Assembly (NCBI GenBank): GCA_021234155.1
Contig: JAJEKV010000113.1
Coordinates: 2,524,325-2,588,324, forward strand
Source of the DNA: Isoetes taiwanensis
Taxonomy: Eukaryota > Streptophyta > Lycopodiopsida > Isoetales > Isoetaceae
Direction: 5' to 3'
DNA length: 64,000 nt
Position 1 is the first letter of the stretch, and each line of letters opens with the position of its first letter. Below are positions 12,095-22,648 of the stretch, one piece after another. Made by a program: the position numbers and the translations under genes. The notes beneath the pieces are model-generated. The model was not told the origin of the DNA. It saw only the letters and a program-made list of their open reading frames with translations, and ran no database searches.

Positions 12095-13326
12095 TCATTT
12101 CTAGAAATACTAAGGTGAAAATGGACAAGAATGCTGAAAAAGAGGCAGAGCATGAAACAATAAAGTGAGGCCAAGACCAACAAAAGCTAGCAGACATACA
12201 TATGAATAAGGTCACATACTTTCCTGCTAAAATACTGAAAGAAAACAAATCCAAATGAATACATAGTAGCAAAAAAGAACGAATGGTAGGGAACAAAGAA
12301 CAAAAGTTTGCAAGGTATACTTATGGTTGGGAACACTAAGAACAATGGTGAAATCAATCACTTTTGCTTATTTCTTGCCCATCAAGCAACCTTACCATAG
12401 TCACAAAAAGCAGCAATTGAACTTAAACATCCAATAACTAGCAACAAGCCCACCACTTACTTAGGATTATAACGGTTTTATCATTGAACTCAAACATTGC
12501 ATAACCAACAATAAACCCACAACTTAGGATTATAAGGTCTCATCCTGTTAATCCACCAGATCTTCTTGACGAGCAGGAGAAGTAAGGCTACCTATAGGTT
12601 GGTTAAAATAAAATCCAGTATTGCCATGGGAATGAGAATACGGCTAGATCTTAGTAAACCACAACGATTCAAAATTGGCCAAGAATAGTTATCTTTGTTT
12701 CAGGCGGAAACAGAGCGGCTAAACCTGGCGGCGACCTGACATGGCAAAGAAGGAGCTCTTGCTTGAACTGAAGGCAAAGAAGCAGACCTGGCCGGCGATC
12801 CTGGCATGGCATGGCACTCTGGTACAGACTGCAACCTACGTATGAGAGCCGTGAGGTAGCAAACCGCCATGGAAAGAAACAGGTCTGTCAAAAAGAAACA
12901 GGGAAAAACACGGCAAAAAAGGGTTTAGATTTACAAAGACTGTAGAAAGCAATAGAGATCATAGATCTTGGGATTTGGTTGTCCTAGCACTGCCGGTGAT
13001 CAGAAAACTAAAGCGACAACAGAGGGGTAGGCACTGATTATTGAACAACAGCAAAATCACGACAGGAGCAAGCCGTGTAAAACAACTATTCCTGTAAACT
13101 ACTTCTGAAACCCTGCATCTTCCAAGACAGCCAAAACACACTTTTATTTGTCTAAGTAGACAACTGAGCCACAATAAACAGGACGATTGCACCCAATAAC
13201 TGAACCAAAACTTCCTTAAACAGAAAAATTGAATCGAAAACTATCCTTTAACAGATTATTTAGTGCAAATTGACAAACATACAGAGTCTCCTGGCAGATT
13301 CACCACAGATTAGAGCCAAAAAACAT

Positions 13327-13839
13327 CTAACAAAGATTCTTTTCCACATCCAGAAGGGTTAAATCCCCCATTTCGTATAACTCTGCAACTCTTGGCCCCT
13401 CCCTATCTCTGATGCAGATTAGATTTTTCCTTTTAGAAATTAAGGTGTTACCTTTGTCAATGATGCTCTTAGCTGCCGAGTCCAGGGCCTTGTGCAATTG
13501 CAAATGGCGCTCTAAATCCGCGAAGGAGTCTTCTAATTGATTCAAGAAATCAAACTGCTTGATATTTTCGTGATACTTCAAAACAGGGGTTCTTGCTCTC
13601 TTGCCCTTTCGTTGGATCTCCTCTTGCAAAGATGTGATCTTGGATTCCAATGCCACAACAGCTTCTGCCTTAAAGCCATACAGATCATCCCATTTCGCCT
13701 GCAGTCTGCTTTCCATGACGCCATTTAGATTGCCCATCTTGGCTTCCAACATGCCTTCCATGGCTTTAAGCCATGCCGGAACCTCATCCGAAGACTCTGC
13801 TGCAGACCTCTTCCTAAGCTTTATCGCCTTTGGAGCCAT
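13327..13839 (-). CDS. coiled-coil protein of the LTR-like element, unknown function
   Basis: An uninterrupted frame of 170 codons from the first ATG (MAPKAIKLRKRS). Upstream the frame stays open for 22 codons containing a duplicated HHVLRHPxW motif, without an ATG. The N-terminus is basic (KLRKR), followed by a long charged helix-rich region with heptad-like spacing (MESRLQAKWDDLYGFKAEAV, then ALESKITSLQEEIQRKGKRA), consistent with a coiled coil; no zinc knuckle, protease or polymerase motif. It lies between two LTR-like repeats and on the same strand as their orientation, so a gag-like or DNA-binding role for the element is possible, but no family is recognised. It could also be a captured host fragment. 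Confidence 0.45.
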   Translation of the reverse strand: MAPKAIKLRKRSAAESSDEVPAWLKAMEGMLEAKMGNLNGVMESRLQAKWDDLYGFKAEAVVALESKITSLQEEIQRKGKRARTPVLKYHENIKQFDFLNQLEDSFADLERHLQLHKALDSAAKSIIDKGNTLISKRKNLICIRDREGPRVAELYEMGDLTLLDVEKNLC

Positions 13840-13917
13840 AGAAAACCAGTGTGGATGCCTAAGAACGTGATGCAACCAGCGTGGATGCCTAAGAACGTGA
13901 TGCACAGGGTGCCAAAC

Positions 13918-14093
13918 TGTAGAAAGAAGGACGAGAGATGCAAAAGCGAGCTGATGAAGAATGAAGAAGCGAAAAAACTGCTAAATAGAAGGCTAGGAGA
14001 GAATAGGACAAAAAATAACTAACTGTTAAAACTGCCATCGTATTTCTAGAACTTGGTTTACTTTCTATTCGGTGAAACGAAAGTAAACGTCAT
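13918..14093 (-). repeat. LTR-like direct repeat, right
   Basis: About 175 bp, direct repeat of 11926-12094. On minus it begins TGACG, ends near TTTCTACA and is followed by GTTTGGCACCC, so it would be the 5' LTR of a minus-strand element whose internal ORF starts some 80 bp downstream. Confidence 0.6.
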
Positions 14094-14990
14094 ATCTTGA
14101 ATATTTGTTTCTGGATTTCGAATACTAGACAATATGGTTCTTAAAATAATGGCAACTGCCATGATGGGCTTGTCAAGAGATGCATATATAAAAGCTTAAG
14201 AATTGGTATACCCAGTTTAACTGCCAGCTATGTCTAAAGCTTCTTCTTCTGGAATAAGGACACAACGCATGCACCTCATTGTTATTTCGTGTCTTCTTGC
14301 CCCATGATTATAGATTTTATGACGGCTTTTTAATTGTGATATTGGATCGACTATCAATTAACTAGGTTTATATAAGTTTAGTATATATGATTTTATAAGT
14401 AAAGGTATCCATTTGTATGCATCCTATAATAACATCAATTTTGCCTTATCGAAAAATGAATTTGACAACTTGCATTTCTGATTAAGCTTTCTTCGGAACA
14501 TCCTTTAAACTCAACCATAATCTAAGTCGATGTAGATCAATGCTGTCAAAGAATATCTAGTTTTCATCTTACTTTTTGGCATTTTGAACCTGGACGTAGA
14601 TCAATGTTTATAAAGAATGTCTAAGTCTTCATGAATGCAATGGCATAGCAATCCTAGGTTATCGGGTCTTGGCGATTTATTTCAATATTCTTTAATATTA
14701 ATACTATGATGCGATCTTCATAGAATATGTTTTTCAGATATTTTTCACAAAGGATTTGAGATTTTGTTTCTTTGCACTATAATGCTGCAACTTAGTCCAA
14801 CTTAGTCCAAGGCATTTTGTGAATGCATATGACCACTTGTATATACTCCCAATTGTACCTTGACCGTTTTCAACTGTACCATTATACCATACATCACAAT
14901 AATATTAAATGTGACATCTTGCGATATCGTTGGATATGTTACTCTTCCACACTAAGTGGTTGGATATGTATTTATTGTGCACTTGTAATT
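14094..14990. repeat. dispersed duplicated segment (relative at 31630-32550)
   Basis: About 900 bp aligning colinearly with 31630-32550, including shared stretches such as GAATGCATATGACCACTTGT, with scattered substitutions and indels. No coding sequence. The break with its left-hand part (10430-10888) is the inserted LTR-like composite. Confidence 0.7.
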
Positions 14991-16088
14991 CGCTCTTCGA
15001 CCTTGTGAACTTTAAACAACAATGGCCACTTGTGTACCCCCTGCCCAGACCTCCACTTGGATGGAGACATCCCTCAAGCCACAGGCCAAGCCCAGGCCCA
15101 GACTCAGTCCCAAGCCCAGGCCCAGGCTAGTCCCCCACGAAAACGGCCCCGACCAGACAGCAAGGGCAAGGAGGAGGCCACTTCCATGAGGAGAGAGGCA
15201 TGGGTGAGGCCCAGTCAACAAGATCGACCCGAGAGGAGGTTTATTGTTGTTCGGCACCTCATGCTCTCAGAAGACAACTGGCAGCAGAGAAGCAACAGAT
15301 TGCAGAGATGGAGACCCACACATAACAACTGGAAGACGGCATCCATTTGGCACACTTTGAAAGACAATAAGTTAATGAAGGTGGTCCAAACTTTCTAAGA
15401 ACTATTGTCATTGAATTGGATAGTTGCAAGCATGCATGTACAAACCTTGAAATGCCATTTCATGAACAATGTTGGCTGCCTCACTCGCAGACACGTTGCA
15501 TTCAAACCCCATAAATATAGTCAATAACGTTTGTCCTGGTAAAGTTATCCAGGCATCACAGAATTCACTTTCAGACAAAAAAAGTGAGCCCATTTCCATG
15601 TTGTTCATTTACTGAAACTTCTTATCAACTGGACATTCTTTTTAATACCCTCTTTCAAATTTTGTACTCACGTATGAGGACCTTAGTGTAAGCTTGTTAG
15701 TCTGGTAGATCTCGATTTCGTATGGTTCAATATGATATATGCAATAAGACCAGAGTATTGAAGTGAAGAGAATATCTTCTACCATCTTTGTGAGAAAGCT
15801 GAATATAATTTCATGCTTCAGCATCATTGTTCTGATCCAGAAATCTACAACCGTAAATAAGAAATTAGGGTTGACTAGAAAAATGTCTCTCCATATGGGA
15901 TGAGATTTTACAAGATAGAATCCGTGAGTTATCCATATATTGGAAGTTGAGACTTCAGTGTATGAACAACTAAGATTTGTCTACTTAAAGAAACCAAACC
16001 ATGGTTCTCAAAATACTGTTTTTACTTTCAACATTCTGAAAATTACTTCCTGGCATAGACCTAGTTTTGAAAGATAACTACAAGCTTC
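14991..16088. other. intergenic; low-complexity ORF at 15030-15398
   Basis: A 122-codon plus-strand frame at 15030-15398 is dominated by Gln/Ala/Ser repeats from CAGGCCCAGG-type DNA (AQAQTQSQAQAQAS), with a basic patch RKRPRPDSKGK; the complementary frame is Gly/Leu-rich. This is repeat-driven and I do not call it a gene. The rest, up to the FdC2 stop codon, probably contains the FdC2 3' UTR and otherwise nothing recognised. Confidence 0.35.
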
Positions 16089-16616
16089 TTACTCATCAGC
16101 AAGGGCCAATTCAAGTGCATAATCATCTCTTTCTATGGGGCCTCTAGCAAAGTATCTACCAAATTGAAGCCAATAAACCTCATCTTCATCTTGGGTTTCA
16201 ACTTCAAGATCTGATAGTGGATATCCAACACAAAGAAGTCCATAACCTTGGGCCTTCAATTCTGGTGATATACCAAGTGCTTCAGGCTGATAGAGCTTTC
16301 CAGATTTTACTCGTACGGCACATGCTGTGCAACAGCCATGTCTGCAAGAAAAGGGCAGCTGCACATTTTGACCTTCACCACATTCAAGAATATATTGATC
16401 CTCTGGCACCTGAAATGTGTGAACAACACCACGTTGTCTATCATGAACTGTGACTGAGTGAACTGATTTCTTAGTATCTTGACAAGCTTCCCCATTCGTA
16501 ATTACTTCATCATTATTTGTGGCCCTTCGTAGAAAAGTATGATTGCCATACCGATTTTCTCCCTGCATATTTTGACTTAAACATGTAGTGAGGAAAGTGG
16601 CTTTAACAGTACCCAT
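16089..16616 (-). CDS. FdC2: ferredoxin C2, chloroplast [2Fe-2S] protein
   Basis: A 175-residue intact frame. The [2Fe-2S] ligands are C91, C96, C99 and C129 (motif CRHGCCTAC, then C in LLCVGYP), giving the spacing C-X4-C-X2-C-X29-C. The C-terminal extension after the ferredoxin fold (DEVYWLQFGRYFARGP followed by IERDDYALELA) is the hallmark separating FdC2 from photosynthetic ferredoxins. Residues 1-50 lack acidic clusters until about 36 and are Ser/Thr/Arg-containing, as expected for a plastid transit peptide. FdC-type proteins carry electrons in the chloroplast stroma with redox properties different from leaf ferredoxin; FdC2 mutants in angiosperms are pale. The length is close to that of angiosperm FdC2. 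The ATG at 16616 is the first in frame, downstream of a candidate 5' UTR intron. This is the best-preserved host gene in the window. Confidence 0.93.
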   Translation of the reverse strand: MGTVKATFLTTCLSQNMQGENRYGNHTFLRRATNNDEVITNGEACQDTKKSVHSVTVHDRQRGVVHTFQVPEDQYILECGEGQNVQLPFSCRHGCCTACAVRVKSGKLYQPEALGISPELKAQGYGLLCVGYPLSDLEVETQDEDEVYWLQFGRYFARGPIERDDYALELALADE

Positions 16617-16657
16617 AATTTATGCGTCTTTAAATATGATGGAAAACTGCCTTTTAA

Positions 16658-17518
16658 CCTGCAACAATTTTAACATGACATTTGATCAACAACTCAACAT
16701 CAAATACAAAAGTTATAATCAACACTCATTCCCTTAAAGTACAGAAGGCATCATACAAAACAAGGCCTTATACAGGCCCAAATATTCAAGTAGAGTAAAA
16801 CACTGGGGGCCTATAAATGGCGATCAAAATGGCATTGAAAACTAAGAACAATACTGACAATACCTAGAAGCGTGCAGCTGCCTTTCAAGAAACATTTGCA
16901 CATTTTGATCACTATATCGCCTATAGAGCTGCTGTTGCAAATATGCTGATTCAAGTTAAGCACAATAGCATTGTGCACATTAAGTTCCAATACCAATCAA
17001 TGCAAAAAAAAGAAAAAAAAAGCACTAATCAGCTTAGGCTGATCTCAGCATTAAATATATCTGTTGCAAGGCCCTCATTATCTATAACATGTGGCTTCAA
17101 TAGCACACAATGAGTACTATCTGCTTCTCATACTCAATATGTCTACCTCATACTGGTTTCATACACGCAAGCCAGATAATAACTTTGTCTGTAACTTTTG
17201 CCATGCTACATTGACTACAATTGTTTTGCAGAAAAGTTTATCTTCCAAAACATTGTTCATATTTGCAAGAGCTGTATATACATTTAATAAGCTAAATTAC
17301 CATAACAAAGGCTGCTAATAGAAAAGCAAATGTTGTATGCAAGCATTCTTGTAAAACAAAATGTTGGCTTAACATACAAGAACGGACCCTTATCTTGATA
17401 TTTTTCAATGCGAGTTGAAACATTCAAAGCAGCATTGCAGGGCTGAAAGGCAGAATGGCCCAAAGACAGTAACTAAACATAGATAGATATGGATTGGGAA
17501 TGAGGAATGAACCTTACC
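16658..17518 (-). other. candidate 5' UTR intron of FdC2
   Basis: On minus, a donor CTCGAG|GTAAGG lies at about 17518 and an acceptor GTTGCAG at about 16658, 40 nt before the ATG. The sequence between is AT-rich and non-coding, and the upstream stretch 17519-17620 would be the first non-coding exon. Predicted from splice consensus only. Confidence 0.45.
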
Positions 17519-17619
17519 TCGAGTAAGCGCGCGACAATATCTGTGTGAACAGAATGGGATTATCCTGATGAGCTTACAAGCCAATTGGAGTCGGACTGCA
17601 AATTAAAAGGAAATTTATG

Positions 17620-17950
17620 GATCCCACCATTTTCTTTAGAATACCAAATAAATATAAATGTACCATTAGGTGTCAAACTTTACTCGTACAGACATTGAGA
17701 TTAGAATTACGGGGTAATCTAACATTTGCCGAATGTAGGATTGTGCAATTCAGCCCTAAAGCCAATCAGATATGGCCACATGTCCATATTTTTTTTCCCA
17801 TGTGAATCAACGTCTACCTTTACGTTCAGTTTATACTTTACATTCCACTTTACATTTTCTTTTTTGGTTTGTCGAAGGGCAAATTGTTACCTGCATCGCT
17901 CTATCATAGTTTTTCTCAATTAGGCTCTAATCATAACTGATCTACTAACA
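17620..17950. promoter_or_regulatory. probable FdC2 promoter region
   Basis: AT-rich, no ORF of note, directly upstream of the predicted first exon of FdC2 and ending where LINE debris begins (about 17960). No specific element is claimed. Confidence 0.3.
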
Positions 17951-17960
17951 ATTGTCAGAC

Positions 17961-18822
17961 CTAGATAGTATGCCGGCAGAGTTGCTCAAGTGGGCAGGAC
18001 CATTCCTACTGCCGGTACTAACTGCCTTGTTCAACAGGGCACTACAGAAAGGTTTCCCCTCGTAGTGGACCACTAGCAGAGTTGTTTCCACTACAAGACA
18101 AGTGACCCACACTGCCCAACCAATTATCGAACAATCATGGTTAGTTCGATGTTTGCAAAAAGGCTATCCGGGTTTCTTCAGCAGCAGTTGACGACCTAGG
18201 CAAAGGCAGCAGAGGTGCGGGCCCTCACACAGAGGGGGATTCTGGCCACAACACTCAACCATTGATCACGTCTTTACGGTGGACTTTGATTCGGAAAAAA
18301 GCTATATGCAAGATTGCGATGGTTGGGGGTCCCTGCAAGTTTACAGAATGCAGTGTACAGGCTATACGAGACATGCTCAGGCCAGTTGCAGCTGACAGGC
18401 CAACCATTTGATAGCAGTATCGAGGTCCGCCAGGGATGCCCACTCTCTCCTACGCACTGTTCAAGCTTTACATTGGTCAGTTGGAGACCTGGCTTGCAGA
18501 CAATGGGGGCGACAGAACTCAGCTCCTGCACCAGATCACCAGGCAACTGATATATGCTAATGATGTGGACCTCCTAGCTTACACTCCGGCAGACATATAG
18601 CGCCATCTCGATGCCCTGGACACATTTTGCCAGGCAACTGACATGCGCGTCAACCTGCCTGGCCAAAACTAAGGTATATCATCCTCACGTCATACAAAGG
18701 CCCCCTCCTTTAGTTAGCGGGGGGAAATGTGGAGGTGGCACCCACCTAAAATATTTGAGAGTGGAGTTTTCTTCAACTATCCACTGGAGAACTTCTATCT
18801 AGCTACGGGCAGTAGCGAGTTG
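17961..18822 (+). pseudogene. LINE reverse transcriptase, copy A, 5' part
   Basis: Translation in shifting frames gives a non-LTR RT: MPAELLKWAGPFLLPVLTAL, then RLRWLGVPASLQNAVYRLYE, then EVRQGCPLSPT, then the catalytic box at 18552-18575, where YADD has become YANDVDLL, then a thumb-side region ending in a KYLGVEFS-like motif. Several stops and frameshifts make it non-functional. The ORF resumes in the same orientation at 21345 after an inserted 2.5-kb block, so this is the left part of one interrupted element. The N-terminal endonuclease and ORF1 are absent. Confidence 0.8.
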
Positions 18823-19097
18823 GGTTTGGGTGCATATTCACACGAGGGGTGACTCCGGGCAACGAGAGCTGTTGGATAGGTATATTCACCCCTTATTCCT
18901 TAATCTACACCGTACGTAAAGTTCCTCGTTTGTGGGGTATGCAAGTACAAAATTTGCTATACTGTATAACAAGATTCGCATAATACTATAAGATTTCAAG
19001 CGGAATACTATATGGTGTTGATTTTGTACGTGCAAAATACAATTATGAGGGCTCTCGCTGCCCTACGTCACCCCTCGTGTGAATATGCACCCAAACC
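18823..19097. mobile_element. MITE with 31-bp perfect terminal inverted repeats
   Basis: 18823-18853 and 19067-19097 are perfect inverse complements (starting GGTTTGGGTGCATATTCACA); weaker pairing continues inward to about 48 bp. Total 275 bp, no coding capacity. It starts exactly where the LINE reading is lost. A target duplication is not evident, so the superfamily is open. Confidence 0.8.
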
Positions 19098-21344
19098 AAA
19101 GGGGGTTTTAGGGGGATTTTAATCTAAAAGTGTTGGATGTAATGGTTTATGTGAATTAATGTTAATGATAGTTATGTGGGTTGTTTTAAAAAAAAAAAAA
19201 AATTGGGCCCTTCGGGCCCTAACAAAAACAAATTAATTACTAAGAAGCTTGGATATTGTAGTTGAACACATGTAGTGAATGTAGGGTATAACGAATGTAA
19301 TGTGGAATGTGGGATTAATCATTTATTAACATTGGAAAATACTTAGTTCATAAACCAGTCCACAAGTTTATGCTCTTCCCATAAGAGGTCCACGTGCTAC
19401 TTTTGGCCAGAAGATGCAAAGCATGTGGAGATGTGTTGGTGTATGTATTGCAACGATTTATATGGTAGTTGCCAACAAGGAATGTATGAGTCCATGCATG
19501 CCCCTTCAAAAGTAAACTATAACAAGAGTTAAAGATAATAATTCTAAATAAGTGAAAAGATGATTCTTACAAGGAAGAAATGCCCAAATGAGATTTAACC
19601 AAATGCTTCACCATCTGTTTACTATGATTGAGATCTCACCAAATGCTTCACCATCTCGTTACTAATAAATACAACTAATGTTTCGACCATATTGAACAGA
19701 TACTGCTAAGTTGAGAGAGCTGTCTTCTTATAAATGATTTGTTTTACAATAAAAGCAAATAACATAACACTTTTTTGTTGGAGAAGATATACTGCTCAGT
19801 ATCATTGCAAAGCATACGAGATGATGTTACTTTATGAAACTCTCTGATCCATATCCTGTTTGTAATATGGACTGTGGCAATGTGGAATATTGCCTAATCT
19901 GAGAAAAAAAGCAAGAAACTGTGGAAGTTGTTACAGATGATTATTCTTATTTGCAGAACTCACAATAAAATCAGGTATCCATCCATATCCTATGGCAATA
20001 TTAGCTAATCTAAGGAACGAGCAACAGAATCTGCTTGTTTACATATTTAATGTAGGAAGAGCTAAAAGAAATATAATGCACCTGGTTATGATTCATGGCC
20101 AAATTTGCTTGCTTTAAAAGACCCCTAGATCATGTTAACAGATACAAAAACCAAGCACTTATTTTAAGCAAGCAAACACAAGAACAATATATTTACCAGA
20201 ATATGGCCATCGGTTTCTACTTTTACAGCCGTCTGCATACAAAACCCTGTTTTACTGCTTTACTGACCTTTGCTCACTGCTGCGGAACCTCTAGCTGGAT
20301 CCAGATGTAGACAAAATGGCACTGTTCTGGATCACACAAGAGCGGTGCAAAATGGAAATCAAACACGAAGTTGACTATAACGTGAGGTAACGCTGCTGGC
20401 AAATCCCGGACTCCATACTGCATCTGAGTATGATTCATGGCTAAATTTGCTTGCTTTAAAAGACCCCTGGATCCTGTTAACAGGTACAAAAACCAAGCAC
20501 TTATTTTAAGCAAGCAAACATAAGAAGAATAGATTTACCAGAATATGGCCATCGGTTTCTACTTCTCTTCTCCCGTGATACAAAACCCCGCTTCAACTAT
20601 ATATTCAATTGCTTTATCGACCTTTGCTCGCCGCTGCCGAACCTCTAGCCGATCCGATGTAGACAAAATGGCATTGTTCGATCACACAAGAGCAAAGGTA
20701 AAATGCAAATCGAACACCAAGTTGACTATAACCTGAGATAACGCTGCTGGCAAATCCGGACTCCATGCTGCACTCCAAATCCGATACAAGTACCTCAATC
20801 ATCCAATGCCATATCCATCTTTGTCTGATGCAAGATCCTCACTCAGCCGCTGCCAAATCCGGACTTCAAATCCGGTCACGAGTCTTCGCCATTATAGCAT
20901 GAAAAAAATCCAATCGATTTATCGGTTTGTCAGATCCGAGTCCGCTTACAAGAAGCAGAAACCCTAAAATATTTTTACACTTGGGCTTGCATATCTAGCA
21001 TAAACCAGAAGATCATGAGCAGGTGAATCGGCCAGCAAGCAGAATCGGCAGCAATTTGTGAAGATCTTGAAACCCTAGCAAAAGGGTTCGATGTTTGCAT
21101 GCCTTTTCGGCCCCTTAAAAAAAATAATTAATACCAAAATTAGACTATGTTCCACCCTATGCAAACGAGATGAATTTAATTACAACCGTACGATTCTGCC
21201 TCTTATAAAAAATCAATGGCCAAGAAACGATGCACTCTAGAAATACTATTTAGTACACATAGATGAATACAGCCACCAAATCATAGGAAAACCTTAGCAA
21301 AAAATGTATAAAAACGCAAAAAAAACCCCCTGTCATTATGCTAC
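19098..21344. other. inserted block inside LINE A, origin unknown
   Basis: Bounded by the MITE on the left and resumption of the LINE on the right. Contains an A-tract followed by TTGGGCCCTTCGGGCCCTAA (19187-19222, a short hairpin with TTCG loop), no recognised ORF, and a 342-bp tandem duplication. The right part read on minus (about 21100 to 20600) has a 5'-UTR-like look with repeated AAACCCTA motifs, short ORFs and a possible donor, so a captured promoter or leader fragment of a host gene is possible; not provable here. Confidence 0.4.
20083..20766. repeat. 342-bp tandem duplication (two units)
   Basis: Units of about 342 bp at about 20083-20424 and 20425-20766, aligned from GATTCATGGC (20090 and 20432) through ACCAGAATATGGCCATCGGT to AACGCTGCTGGCAAATC. 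They differ at scattered positions and by small indels, so the duplication is older than the 1.39-kb one at 6743. Confidence 0.8.
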
Positions 21345-22405
21345 ATATACAATGCAGAATAACAGTCAAAGCGTGGAGTTGTATGATTAAGCTCATCAAT
21401 CGCACCTACTTAGGGCCTTAGTGGAGCCTGTCCTTTTGTACGAGGTTGAAATCTGGGATCTCGTGGTGTCTCTCACCACTTGGGGATGAAATCTATAGTC
21501 ACATATCAAATCATGTTGCATGAGACAGGATTCTTGCCCTTCAGAGGGAAAATCTTGATTGCCAAATCGTCTACTTTCAGAAGACAGTCACTATAGATGA
21601 TGCTTGTCTCTCTAACGTGGCTTACACCGTGGTAATGGGGCTGCAGCACCTCAAAGGCCTCTTGGTAGGAAAAGCGAGCTCAGTGGCTTGCCAGATAGAA
21701 TGTGTAGGAGCACAGGTGCACATAGGTGCAAATAGAGGCAGATCGCTATAGCTTGAGGCAATGTCTTGATGCTTGCTTCCTCAGCAAGATATGGGATGCC
21801 AGTGCCCTTGAACAGATCAAGACAACACATTCCCAGTGCCACATAAATCCCACATTAGAACGGGGCCTGCAACGCTGCCTGTTTACCCATCTTCCTATGA
21901 AAAGGTGCAGACTCGTTGCCTCGATTCGCACAGGTGCACATCGTCTCCAAATTGAGACATGCAAATGGAATAAGGAGCTACACCAGGACAGGCTTTGTCT
22001 ATGCTGCCAAATGAGAATCATTGAGGATGAATGTCATATCCTCCAGAGATGTCTAGCATATGATCAGATCCCAGCATGCTATACTAAGTTGGTCAGGTCT
22101 AGCCAACCGCTATATGTGATACTGAGTATAGCTTCAGTACGGATGCTGAGATCATACCTTCAAGAGGCCATGGATGTGCGGGATCAGCTATGTCCTCGGA
22201 CACTCACCTGACTTATATGTTTTATGATATGTATATTTGTATAGTTTTACACCACCTTTATGACTGTCACGGTTTTTCCCTCGAAAACTCTTCGGGGCGG
22301 GGCTTTTTACTCAGACAGTAATAAGTCTGTTGCCTCTTTCATTGGACCCCATAGGCCGATTTGTCTCTATGGATGATAAAAACCATTCTATTCTATTCTA
22401 ATATT
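21345..22405 (+). pseudogene. LINE copy A, 3' part and tail
   Basis: Continues the LINE broken at 18822, matching copy B (30396-31500) along its length. The best open part, 21726-22211, encodes 161 residues containing HRLQIETCKWN and a zinc-binding-like CLCCQMRIIEDECHILQRC block typical of the C-terminus of plant LINE polymerases, ending RDQLCPRTLT. After the stop comes a conserved hairpin (22262-22330) and an (ATTCT)n tail at about 22382-22400. The upstream portion (21345-21725) has stops. Confidence 0.75.
22262..22330 (+). repeat. conserved 3' UTR hairpin of LINE copy A
   Basis: Outer arms CTGTC / GACAG-type and an inner CUC-UUCG-GGG hairpin. The equivalent block follows the ORF of LINE copy B at 31370-31435, and a related block with a GAAA loop occurs in the foldback at 11205 and 11385. 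Confidence 0.55.
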
Positions 22406-22577
22406 TTTAGTACAGTTTAACTAACAAGAATTCATATATGAAAAATATATATCTGCCATGGAAAAATGCCAATGCCAATGTCAGAGCTTCACACATTTAG
22501 ATTCAAGTTGTGCATACATGTCTCAAAAACATTTTAAGGATGTTACATCTTCACAATGAATAAGAAACATAAATCAA

Positions 22578-22648
22578 AGTAGGTAGGTATGTAGGGAGGC
22601 AGGCAGGCTGGCAAGCACGTAGGTAGGTAGGTAAGTACGTAGGTAAGC
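22578..22648. repeat. GTAG microsatellite
   Basis: Irregular (GTAG)n/(GCAG)n run with interspersed GTAC. Confidence 0.8.

Larger units (their letters stand above)
10889..14093 (-). mobile_element. composite non-autonomous LTR-type element (TRIM/LARD-like)
   Basis: Comparison with the uninterrupted relative at 31504-32560 marks 10889-14093 as inserted DNA. It contains two direct repeats (11926-12094 and 13918-14093) that behave as LTRs read on minus: each starts TGACGTTTACTTTCG and is followed by GTTTGGCACCC, whose TGG could start a primer-binding site. Between them lies 1.8 kb with a coiled-coil ORF. Beyond the second LTR is a second internal region holding a foldback. The 28-bp stretch preceding the LTR at 12126-12095 reappears at 10914-10889 without an LTR behind it, as expected if a third LTR was lost from a tandem element. 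No polymerase genes are seen. Confidence 0.5.

Noticed and set aside
15012-15257. Gly/Leu-rich minus-strand frame (LGLGLGLSLGLGLA)
   Set aside because: Produced by a CAGGCCCAGG-type simple repeat; no protein-like composition outside it.
22578-22648. CRISPR-like or direct-repeat array
   Set aside because: It is a simple GTAG microsatellite with no spacers, and the organism is a plant.
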